Positions 1 to 6,851 of a stretch of DNA of 8,724 nt are shown piece by piece. Position 1 is the first letter of the stretch; every line of letters starts with the position of its first letter. The translations under genes and the position numbers were made by a program. Under the pieces are notes generated by a model. That model was not told where the DNA came from. It worked only from the letters and a program-made list of their open reading frames with translations, and made no database searches. The DNA is from Candidatus Thalassarchaeaceae archaeon (GTDB taxonomy: Archaea; Thermoplasmatota; Poseidoniia; Poseidoniales; Thalassarchaeaceae): the NCBI GenBank assembly GCA_030747885.1, contig JASLJW010000081.1:1-8724 (forward strand), in the 5' to 3' direction.

Positions 1-159
1 TTTGTCCATTACATCAAGAATTTGACAACTCTCAGATTCACGAACATCAGTAGCAATAACGTTCTCTCCCCCATACTTCTGTCTTAACGCTTCAACTAAT
101 TCGGTACCAATTTGGCCCAATGCGCCAGTCACTAGGACTCGTCCTGTTGACCTGTCCAT
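1..159 (-). CDS. Probable L-threonine 3-dehydrogenase, SDR type (N-terminal fragment)
   Basis: Only the first 53 codons are inside the window; the gene runs off the left edge. The fragment opens with the Rossmann dinucleotide-binding motif GRVLVTGALGQIGTELVEAL (residues 6-25), then an NVIATDVR block ending the second beta strand, whose acidic residue normally selects NAD over NADP, and an ILDVMD block. This arrangement closely resembles the extended-SDR threonine dehydrogenases of Thermoplasma, Flavobacterium and animals, which oxidise L-threonine to 2-amino-3-ketobutyrate with NAD+. The catalytic Ser/Tyr/Lys lie outside the window, so a related NAD-dependent sugar epimerase is possible. The start at 159 puts the Rossmann strand near the N-terminus, as in homologues; in-frame ATGs at 171 and 195 are alternatives. 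It is divergent from the CTP synthase gene. The spacer (160-277) shows no convincing Shine-Dalgarno site, only a weak TATA-like tctattaa on the minus strand near 200. Confidence 0.65.
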   Translation of the reverse strand, partial: MDRSTGRVLVTGALGQIGTELVEALRQKYGGENVIATDVRESESCQILDVMDK

Positions 160-277
160 GTTCCAAGACATCAGACTCGATACTTGATGATTCATGTGTT
201 AATAGACAACTGGAAAAGACAGAATTTCCGGGAACGTTCATAGGCCAACGCGGACGGCTGAAAACCCCGTTGATTGC

Positions 278-1927
278 ATGAAGTACATCGTAGTCTCGGG
301 GGGCGTCCTCAGTGGAATCGGTAAAGGAGTCACCGCGAGCAGCATCGGTGTTCTGATGAAATCGTTAGGATATCGAGTTACTGCGGTAAAGATTGATCCC
401 TACCTGAATTCAGATGCTGGGACCATGAGTCCATTTGAACATGGGGAAGTCTTTGTTTTGGATGATGGTGGCGAGGTGGATCTAGATCTCGGCAATTACG
501 AAAGATTTCTCGATGTCACACTTAATCGAGATAATAACCTCACAACTGGCAAAGTGTATTCTTCGGTGATAGAAAGGGAGAGAAAAGGAGATTATCTTGG
601 CAAAACGGTACAAGTTGTCCCACATATCACAAATGAGATTCAAGATAGAATAGAAAGGATTGCGCATACTCCATCAGATGGTAGTGATGAAACTCCAGAT
701 GTATGTGTAATTGAATTGGGTGGTACAGTAGGGGATATTGAATCGGCTCCCTTTGTTGAAGCACTTCGCCAATTTCAATTCCGTGTTGGTCGTGAAAATA
801 TTTGTTTTCTTCACGTTAGTCTTGTACCAGTCATCGGAGTTGTTGGTGAACAAAAGACCAAACCTACTCAACATTCAGTGAAGGGTTTGATGGCTTCAGG
901 TATTCAACCTGATTTCTTGGTATGTAGGTCATCTGAACCAATATTGTCGGATGTTAAGACCAAACTTTCACTATTCTGTCATGTTTCAGAGTCTTCAGTT
1001 TTCAGCGCACATGATGTTTCCAACATATATCGTGTACCTATGATGTTAGAGGAACAAGGTGCTACTACTGGTATCTGTGATCGTTTAGGACTTGAGGTTT
1101 CTACAAATCGGCCACTGTTGGAAGAATGGGCTGCACTTGCTCAAAGAATGGATGAATTAAGTGGTGATGTTCGAATTGCAATGGTTGGAAAATATACAGG
1201 GTTATCAGACTCATATCTGAGTGTTATCAAAGCACTCCAGCACGCAACTCTTGCTGAAGGAGTAAATCTCCATATTGATTGGATTGAAGCATCAGATTTG
1301 GAATCTTCAAATGAAGGAAATGATGAACATACTCGTTCATGGTCAATGATTAAGGAAGCCAATGGGATTCTAGTTCCAGGAGGATTTGGAGATAGAGGAA
1401 TTGAAGGTAAGATACTAGCAGCTAAATACGCTCGAGAGAACAAAATTCCATACTTGGGAGTTTGTCTTGGATTACAAATTGCAACCATTGAATTTGCGAG
1501 AAACGTCCTTGGTTTAACGGGAGCAAATAGTACTGAATTCGATGAAGACACACCTCATCCAACGGTTATTTTCATGCCAGAAGGTAGTAGAACACATATG
1601 GGTGGAACAATGCGACTAGGTAGCAGACAAACCAATTTGCAAACGACAGATTGTGCCGCCTACCGTTTATACAATGGTGCTATGGAAATACATGAACGCC
1701 ACCGTCATCGATACGAGGTAAATCCAGAAATGGTAGAAGATCTTGAAGCTGCGGGTTTACGATTTGTAGGAAGAGATACTGAAGGAGTTCGAATGGAAAT
1801 CATTGAGATGGTTGGACATCCGTATTTCTTCGGAACGCAATATCATCCTGAGTTCAAGAGTCGACCTAATCGACCAAGCCCACCATTTCATGGCTTAATC
1901 AAGGCAGCACTAGGCCGCGAATTTTAA
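278..1927 (+). CDS. pyrG: CTP synthase (glutamine-hydrolysing), eukaryote-like
   Basis: A complete 549-residue cytosolic CTP synthase, which makes CTP from UTP, ATP and glutamine as the last step of pyrimidine nucleotide synthesis. The synthetase domain (about 1-270) starts at the initiator Met with the P-loop SGIGKG (12-17) and carries HGEVFVLDDGGEVDLDLGNY (55-74), GDYLGKTVQVVPHIT (104-118) and GEQKTKPTQHSV (190-201). The glutamine amidotransferase domain (about 298-545) has oxyanion-hole PGGFGDRG (367-374), nucleophile Cys396 in GVCLG, and His523 and Glu525 in QYHPEF, so the triad is intact. Several blocks match the animal/yeast enzyme rather than bacterial PyrG: SGIGKG instead of SSLGKG, LDDGGEVD instead of TEDGAETD, RQFQF...RENIC, and a short loop before MGGTMRLG. 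No Shine-Dalgarno site precedes the ATG, and no clear TATA box is visible in the 118-base spacer. The stop codon touches that of the convergent gene. Confidence 0.97.
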   Translation: MKYIVVSGGVLSGIGKGVTASSIGVLMKSLGYRVTAVKIDPYLNSDAGTMSPFEHGEVFVLDDGGEVDLDLGNYERFLDVTLNRDNNLTTGKVYSSVIERERKGDYLGKTVQVVPHITNEIQDRIERIAHTPSDGSDETPDVCVIELGGTVGDIESAPFVEALRQFQFRVGRENICFLHVSLVPVIGVVGEQKTKPTQHSVKGLMASGIQPDFLVCRSSEPILSDVKTKLSLFCHVSESSVFSAHDVSNIYRVPMMLEEQGATTGICDRLGLEVSTNRPLLEEWAALAQRMDELSGDVRIAMVGKYTGLSDSYLSVIKALQHATLAEGVNLHIDWIEASDLESSNEGNDEHTRSWSMIKEANGILVPGGFGDRGIEGKILAAKYARENKIPYLGVCLGLQIATIEFARNVLGLTGANSTEFDEDTPHPTVIFMPEGSRTHMGGTMRLGSRQTNLQTTDCAAYRLYNGAMEIHERHRHRYEVNPEMVEDLEAAGLRFVGRDTEGVRMEIIEMVGHPYFFGTQYHPEFKSRPNRPSPPFHGLIKAALGREF

Positions 1928-4900
1928 TCATTCATATTGTGAACAAACTCGACAATAGTGGCGTTGGTATGCTGGAATGAATACTAGTCCTGGCGCACCA
2001 CATTTTCCACACGGTCGATTTGTAGGAACCATTTCTCCTTGTTGAGAACTTGAAGAGGTGGTACTTGCTTCTGCAGCTTGCATATTTGCTCCAGTAACAA
2101 CATCAGATCCACTACGTGTGAAAAGGAATATTCCAATTCCTGCAATAATTAGGATGATTGCCGAGATTCCTACAACTACTGCAGTCGCCATACTTCCTTG
2201 AGCATCTTCTGAGGAAGGTGGATTATTCACTCCGTCTCCATTTTCTTCATTGGTGTCTAAAAGATCACATATTCCATCACTATCTTCATCTGGAGGTAAT
2301 GAATCTGCGTCCAATGGATCACTACCGCAATCAATTTCCTCTTGATCACCTGCACCATCATTATCGTCATCTGGGTCAATGTTTCCACCATAACCATCGA
2401 GGTCTATATCACTCCATTCTGTACTATCATTAGGAAACGCGTCATCGATATTTGGAGTACCATCGCCATCTTTGTCGTCATCAAGATCATCCACAATTCC
2501 ATCATTATCCATATCTGGACATCCTAATTTCTCTCCTGTAGATGTTCCAAATTCGAATGGACAATCATCAGCATTATTTCCTGATTCATTATCTCCAAAC
2601 CCATCATTATCTGAATCATAGATTTGAGTTGGGTCTTCTGGGAATCGATCAAAGTCATCAAACGCCCCATCTCCATCAGTATCTCTCTCAGTAGGTGAAC
2701 ATCCATCAGAATCGACCTTATCTACATCGTAATATGGCGTGTTGGGGCACAAATCATTCAGGTCATTTATTCCATCATCGTCAGAATCTCGATTAGATTC
2801 GTCGCATCCTTTGTTGTCTACGACAGTATTAACTGGGGTTCCTGGACACTGATCAACCGCATCAACAACTCCATCATTGTCAGTATCTCGTTGACTTTCT
2901 CCACAACCATCTGAATCTACTTGCAAGGCTTCATTTGAGTTAGTATATGGGCACAAATCTTCGCTATCTAAGACACCATCGTTATCACTGTCCCTTTGAG
3001 ATACAGAACATCCGTTACTATCTGCAATTTCACCGAATGGTGTGTTTGGACAATTGTCTACATCATCAGCCACCAAATCATGATCTTGTTCGGTGGGTTC
3101 TCGGGTAAGATGAACCACTGTTGCATTATCTTCTCTATCGAATGAGAAAACAGTCTCCCATCCGTTTTCATCTGTAATAATTTCAACATAATAGCCTGAA
3201 TTTCTTGAATGACTAATAGAACTCTGTTCCCATCCATTTGGAGTTTGTGCTGCCACAATGACTCCATTATCCTCTGGACTAAACCACGCAATATGTGGAC
3301 GATTTGCCTCATCAACAGTCACTGAGGGGTAAACACCAGTGCTTGTATCAGCGGGACCTAAGTCAATGATTGAACCAACACCATTTGAATCGTAATTGAT
3401 GAGCAAAATATTACACTCGTGAATAGAATCACAATCCAAATCATCGATTGAATCAGTTCCTCTTTGAACGACATACCATAGAGTTCCATCAGAACCAGTA
3501 GCAATGTCTGGACGATAGAATCCACTGTACTGACTGATGATGGAAGTAGATTCCCATTCACTTCCATTTTTGGTAGCTACTTCGATAGTTCTATCATCTG
3601 TATTTCGATAAAATATCACTGCCTCATCACCCACGAACCCAATTCTAGGGAATGTAGAATTGATAGCAACAGTCTCAGGCTCACCCCATTGTGTCCCATC
3701 ATGCAATGAGAATCTGACAAGTGAAGCATCTTGGTCGACCCAAACTGCTCCAATACTTCCATTCTCTGAAGCAGCAATATCAGTATACCATCCTGTGGAG
3801 TTTCCAACTTCTAGAGTGGTAGTTGCCCAAGTAGAACTTCCACTCGTTTTTATTGCTACCTTGGCTGCTGTAGAAGTAACTGTATTGAATGCATTTCTTT
3901 CAAGTATTTGCATGTAAGATACTGCTAGAGAGTCATCAGAAAGAGCAACAATATCTGCATATCTCCCACTTTCTGCTTCTTCATCTATCGTGGTACGTTG
4001 GCTTGAAGTACCATCGAATGAGAAGTGAATAAGATTACAATCATTAGAATCGTTATTGTTGGTACCATCAACCATGTCACAAGCATTGGTTCCCTTTTCA
4101 TATCCTTCAAACATGACCATTTGATGAATACCATCAGAAGTGGTTGCAGATTCTAGATATGCAAAGTCGTCGGTTTGGGTGCTCAATTCTCCTTGTATCC
4201 ACTCACACCCATGGTTATCGATTCTTCTTGTAGGTGATGATCCGAGACATCGATCTACTGCATCAACAACTCCATCCCCATCTTCGTCTTGACCCGGAAT
4301 TGCAACAATTAGATCTTCTTCAGTAGCGTCATAGAACGAGAAAATTTCTTCATCATTTGAATCTAGAACCATATCGATGTAACTTCCAACATTTCCTGAA
4401 TCGGCTACTGTAACGACTTCGTAACCACTGCTAACTTCACGCATCAGAATAGCATCATCTGCCGAATCATCATACCAAGAAATCTTTTGTTTATCATTTG
4501 AATCGAACATTAGTCGGATATAGTTTCCATCTGAATCCCCATCATGTATTCGTTCTGAATTCCAGCCCCCACTTCCTGAAGTAGCCAACCAAACACTTTC
4601 ACCACCAAACCAACTTCCACTGTAGTTCTGATAGGCGATGTGTAATGTTCCAGCGGCATCAAAAGCCCCTGATAGCCAATAGTATTCCGTGTTATCTCCA
4701 GTTGCATTGGAGACTACAGTAGAAATCGTCCAACCTCCAGGGGTGAGAGTAGAATGGCGAATGAATTCATTGTACCATGCCCTCTCAATGCTACCATCTA
4801 TTGGACTGTATGAAGCTTGAATTTGATAACCACTGTATACGACATTTAGGGTTCCTGAATCATCAATTAGAAGATCACTCCATCTCCCAACCCTTGAATT

Positions 4901-5536
4901 TCCAGAGTATTCTTCTGCTTCTCCATCTCCATTGTCGATGATTTCTGTACTCCATTGTCCATTCACGAATTTTGAATATGCTAAATCATCATCTCCAGTC
5001 AAATAGGTATAATGTTCTCCTCCATTAGCATCGATTTGGAATCCAATCCTACCTTCATTTCCATCGTATGGTCCTTCATCTCCAGTATCCTCTCCTGGAG
5101 CAACAGTAGATGTTGACCATGATGAACCATCGAACCTAGAAATGCGAATAATATGTTCAGAAGCATCGAAATGAGCAATTCTAGGATTCCCTGATGAATC
5201 GATTTGTAAATTTGCTAATCGACCAGTAGATCCGAAAGTGTAAATCTGTTCACTATTCCAATAACCTGCAGCATTATTGGTTACCCATAAATCGCTATCC
5301 TTCGTATGTGCAACCCATAGGGTACCATCAGGTGCTTGCTCAATACTGGAATGAGAGCCTGCATTACCGAGACTATCTGCTCTATCATGAAGCCAAGCAG
5401 TTGCTCCACTTCTAGCAGAAGTTTCTGAATTTTCCTCTTCCTGAATAGGTGAATATTGACTATTATCTAACATTGCAATTGTAGTTGATGCTAGCATCAG
5501 CAGGACGAGGATGAGAGACGTTCGGCGTAGGTCCAT
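1928..5536 (-). CDS. Giant surface protein: signal peptide, two propeller-like domains, TSP3 array, TM helix, zinc ribbon
   Basis: About 1202 residues from the chosen start. I do not recognise it as a named protein. Order of parts: signal peptide (MDLRR followed by a hydrophobic stretch, about 1-22); seven propeller-like repeats (about 58-415); one TSP3 unit with DEDGDG and two Cys (417-446); seven more propeller-like repeats (about 452-816); an Asp-rich TSP3 array (about 816-1097) with about ten DxDxDG-type calcium loops and CPxT/GC cysteine pairs; a membrane helix (1117-1140) followed by TRSG; a Ser/Thr-rich linker; and a C-terminal CGKC...CRVC zinc ribbon (Cys1176, 1179, 1195, 1198). Topology is inferred as type I: the N-terminal portion outside, held and rigidified by calcium, the ribbon in the cytoplasm. 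Binding or adhesion is plausible, but no ligand can be named. An ATG 33 bases upstream (5569) would add 11 residues ahead of the signal peptide; 5536 gives a normal signal sequence. It follows the NAD kinase gene by 11-44 bases and is probably co-transcribed. Confidence 0.9.
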   Translation of the reverse strand: MDLRRTSLILVLLMLASTTIAMLDNSQYSPIQEEENSETSARSGATAWLHDRADSLGNAGSHSSIEQAPDGTLWVAHTKDSDLWVTNNAAGYWNSEQIYTFGSTGRLANLQIDSSGNPRIAHFDASEHIIRISRFDGSSWSTSTVAPGEDTGDEGPYDGNEGRIGFQIDANGGEHYTYLTGDDDLAYSKFVNGQWSTEIIDNGDGEAEEYSGNSRVGRWSDLLIDDSGTLNVVYSGYQIQASYSPIDGSIERAWYNEFIRHSTLTPGGWTISTVVSNATGDNTEYYWLSGAFDAAGTLHIAYQNYSGSWFGGESVWLATSGSGGWNSERIHDGDSDGNYIRLMFDSNDKQKISWYDDSADDAILMREVSSGYEVVTVADSGNVGSYIDMVLDSNDEEIFSFYDATEEDLIVAIPGQDEDGDGVVDAVDRCLGSSPTRRIDNHGCEWIQGELSTQTDDFAYLESATTSDGIHQMVMFEGYEKGTNACDMVDGTNNNDSNDCNLIHFSFDGTSSQRTTIDEEAESGRYADIVALSDDSLAVSYMQILERNAFNTVTSTAAKVAIKTSGSSTWATTTLEVGNSTGWYTDIAASENGSIGAVWVDQDASLVRFSLHDGTQWGEPETVAINSTFPRIGFVGDEAVIFYRNTDDRTIEVATKNGSEWESTSIISQYSGFYRPDIATGSDGTLWYVVQRGTDSIDDLDCDSIHECNILLINYDSNGVGSIIDLGPADTSTGVYPSVTVDEANRPHIAWFSPEDNGVIVAAQTPNGWEQSSISHSRNSGYYVEIITDENGWETVFSFDREDNATVVHLTREPTEQDHDLVADDVDNCPNTPFGEIADSNGCSVSQRDSDNDGVLDSEDLCPYTNSNEALQVDSDGCGESQRDTDNDGVVDAVDQCPGTPVNTVVDNKGCDESNRDSDDDGINDLNDLCPNTPYYDVDKVDSDGCSPTERDTDGDGAFDDFDRFPEDPTQIYDSDNDGFGDNESGNNADDCPFEFGTSTGEKLGCPDMDNDGIVDDLDDDKDGDGTPNIDDAFPNDSTEWSDIDLDGYGGNIDPDDDNDGAGDQEEIDCGSDPLDADSLPPDEDSDGICDLLDTNEENGDGVNNPPSSEDAQGSMATAVVVGISAIILIIAGIGIFLFTRSGSDVVTGANMQAAEASTTSSSSQQGEMVPTNRPCGKCGAPGLVFIPAYQRHYCRVCSQYE
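2246..3091 (-). repeat. Thrombospondin type-3 / calcium-loop repeat array in the surface protein
   Basis: About 280 residues rich in Asp, with successive loops such as DSDNDGVLD, DTDNDGVVD, DSDDDGIND, DTDGDGAFD, DMDNDGIVD and DEDSDGICD. The first half alternates these with CPxTP...DxxGC pairs typical of TSP3 repeats. The second half loses most cysteines and becomes plain DxDxDG loops. TSP3 repeats bind calcium and form stiff stalks, so this section probably spaces the propellers away from the membrane helix just after it. In DNA the repeats are degenerate, not direct copies. Confidence 0.88.
3089..4183 (-). repeat. Seven propeller-like repeats (second domain of the surface protein)
   Basis: A second run of seven units with the same pattern as the first domain, cores beginning near residues 461, 529, 587, 632, 678, 739 and 786 (from the 5536 start), for example VTVDEANRPHIAWF and IATGSDGTLWYVVQ. 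Blades one and five carry Cys-containing insertions (NACDMV...NDCNLI and DLDCDSIHECNILL) that could form disulfides outside the cell. The domain is separated from the first by a single TSP3 unit (4202-4288) and runs straight into the long TSP3 array. Confidence 0.55.
4292..5365 (-). repeat. Seven propeller-like repeats (first domain of the surface protein)
   Basis: Seven degenerate units of about 45-68 residues share the pattern hydrophobic-x-hydrophobic-D-x-x-G-x-hydrophobic-x-hydrophobic-x-aromatic, followed by a strand ending in W-S/N-x-x-x-hydrophobic. The cores begin near residues 65, 110, 166, 222, 290, 342 and 389 of the protein (counted from the 5536 start), for example LQIDSSGNPRIAHF and GAFDAAGTLHIAYQ. 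The number and spacing suit a seven-bladed beta propeller of the BNR/Asp-box or exo-sialidase-like kind. That fold is inferred from repeat pattern only; the repeats are diverged at DNA level. Confidence 0.6.
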
Positions 5537-5580
5537 GCCACTGTACGGGCAGTAAGAGGTGTTGAACATTTTCGCGATTG

Positions 5581-6771
5581 TTATTCAGCAGAAATTCGAA
5601 TTAATCGTGTAGTTCGATACCCCTGTAGCGCTTTCATGTACTTTTTTTCTTGAAAATCTAAATCTAGATTTGAATCACTTGTATCTATTCTAAGAGTGTT
5701 AAGAGTCGCTAGTTTCGCCGGTGTGACAATTGCCAATATGTTGTCTATTCCTATTGAACGAATAACAGTTGGAGATAATTGCAGATTTCCTCTCCCAATC
5801 AGAAATCCTTGTCCCCCCATAGGAGATAGAAGTGTCAGGATTCTAGCATTTTCTTTGAATTGTGATTTATGTTGTTTTATCACTTCTATCAATTGTTTTT
5901 CATTTAAATCTGTGCCTTTGTTTTCTTTTCCTAGAGTCACATCAATTCCTAAGACTGTGATAGTAAATCCAATTGATTCACCTATTGTTCTCAAAGTGCC
6001 CCCGCTCCCCCATATTACAAGGAGTTCTGGATCATCTTCTATTGTCTCATGTATATGTTCAGCAAGCCCCTCTAGGATTTCAATTTCAGAAATTCGTTCT
6101 ATGCGTTGTTTTGAACCTTGCATCCATCGTGGACTCCCTGGACTCATGGCTTCAGCGTACATTTTAACCACCCATTCACCTTCACGATAGAGAGTCTCAT
6201 CTAGGTCCATAACTTCTGTTTGAGCAACCAATAAGTCTCCGGAAAACCAAGCTGCAAATGCTTCAGCAGTAGATCTTGGTGAAGCTCCAAAACTTCCACT
6301 ATGCATTTTCACTCCTGCCGGAACTCCAAGTATGGGTGTCGAAGAAGAATCGATTTCTTCCAATGATCCAATAATATCTCTTGTAGTTCCATCACCCCCT
6401 GCGTAGAGAATGAGTTCAACATTCTGTTCGATTAAAGAATGAACTACCTGAACTGTATCGGTTGCAGAAGTCGAATCTGGGGTGTCACAAATGTGAGTCC
6501 AAGTTCCCACATTTTTCATTTCTTTTGGAATCCATTCCCCCCCCATTCTTCCTTTAGGAAGAAACCAGTGTATCTCGTCCCAAGAAATCGAAGAGAGTTG
6601 GATAATTGAACTTAGGTGTTCGAATGATTCTCTCATTCTAGGGCCCGCCCGGTCTTCTGCACCCCTTTCTCTAGCAATTTTTGCCATGCCATCAGATCCT
6701 TTCAATGCTAGACGTCCACCTAGCCCTGCATCGGGGTTCACAATTACCCCGATTCGCCGTTCCATATACAT
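5581..6771 (-). CDS. ATP-NAD kinase family protein (COG3199/AcoX-like)
   Basis: About 396 residues, cytosolic, of the NAD kinase/diacylglycerol kinase-like superfamily; the expected reaction is phosphorylation of NAD+ to NADP+. Motifs counted from the 6771 start: IVNPDAGLGGRLALKGSDG near residue 10, the GGDGT nucleotide-binding signature (125-129) in YAGGDGTTRDI, GVPAGVKMHS (149-158), a GSGGTLRTIG block (255-264), and GGQGFLIGRGNLQLSP (319-334) near the C-terminus. The last two sections and the overall length mark the long COG3199 branch rather than classical short NAD kinase, so the phosphoryl donor and exact substrate remain inferred. The open frame extends to an ATG at 6882, but that would overlap the divergent gene; 6771 or 6765 places the first strand near the N-terminus as in relatives. 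No Shine-Dalgarno site is seen. The stop lies 11-44 bases before the surface-protein start, suggesting one operon. Confidence 0.85.
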   Translation of the reverse strand: MYMERRIGVIVNPDAGLGGRLALKGSDGMAKIARERGAEDRAGPRMRESFEHLSSIIQLSSISWDEIHWFLPKGRMGGEWIPKEMKNVGTWTHICDTPDSTSATDTVQVVHSLIEQNVELILYAGGDGTTRDIIGSLEEIDSSSTPILGVPAGVKMHSGSFGASPRSTAEAFAAWFSGDLLVAQTEVMDLDETLYREGEWVVKMYAEAMSPGSPRWMQGSKQRIERISEIEILEGLAEHIHETIEDDPELLVIWGSGGTLRTIGESIGFTITVLGIDVTLGKENKGTDLNEKQLIEVIKQHKSQFKENARILTLLSPMGGQGFLIGRGNLQLSPTVIRSIGIDNILAIVTPAKLATLNTLRIDTSDSNLDLDFQEKKYMKALQGYRTTRLIRISAE

Positions 6772-6822
6772 CTCAAAGAGACATTGAACATCAAGGCTCG
6801 GTTTAATTGGATGTACCGTGAA

Positions 6823-6830
6823 TCTATATT
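6823..6830. promoter_or_regulatory. TATA-like element in the divergent spacer
   Basis: The 80-base spacer between the NAD kinase start and the membrane-protein start contains tctatatt, which reads as aatataga on the other strand. On the plus strand its centre is about 25 bases before the ATG at 6852, the spacing expected if that gene is transcribed leaderless by archaeal TBP/TFB. On the minus strand it could serve the NAD kinase gene with a leader of roughly 30 bases. No BRE purine run is obvious, so this is a suggestion only. Confidence 0.3.
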
Positions 6831-6851
6831 GTATCATTTCTTGAATCAAAT

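Noticed and set aside
227..235. Small palindrome ttccgggaa in the threonine dehydrogenase/pyrG spacer as an operator
   Set aside because: A nine-base palindrome is expected by chance at this length and no second copy is present nearby.
1141..1551. 136-residue minus-strand open frame inside CTP synthase
   Set aside because: It lies wholly within a gene with an intact catalytic signature on the other strand, and its translation shows no domain or family motif.
2158..2433. 91-residue His/Leu-rich plus-strand frame
   Set aside because: The His richness is the antisense reading of Asp/Gly codons in the TSP3 array; no independent evidence of coding.
2246..3091. Possible CRISPR or DNA direct-repeat array
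   Set aside because: The repeated pattern is degenerate at base level and periodic in codons; it is explained by TSP3 protein repeats.
5696..6190. 164-residue plus-strand open frame opposite the NAD kinase gene
   Set aside because: It is antisense to conserved NAD kinase motifs, with a Cys/Ser/Pro-rich composition typical of a shadow frame.
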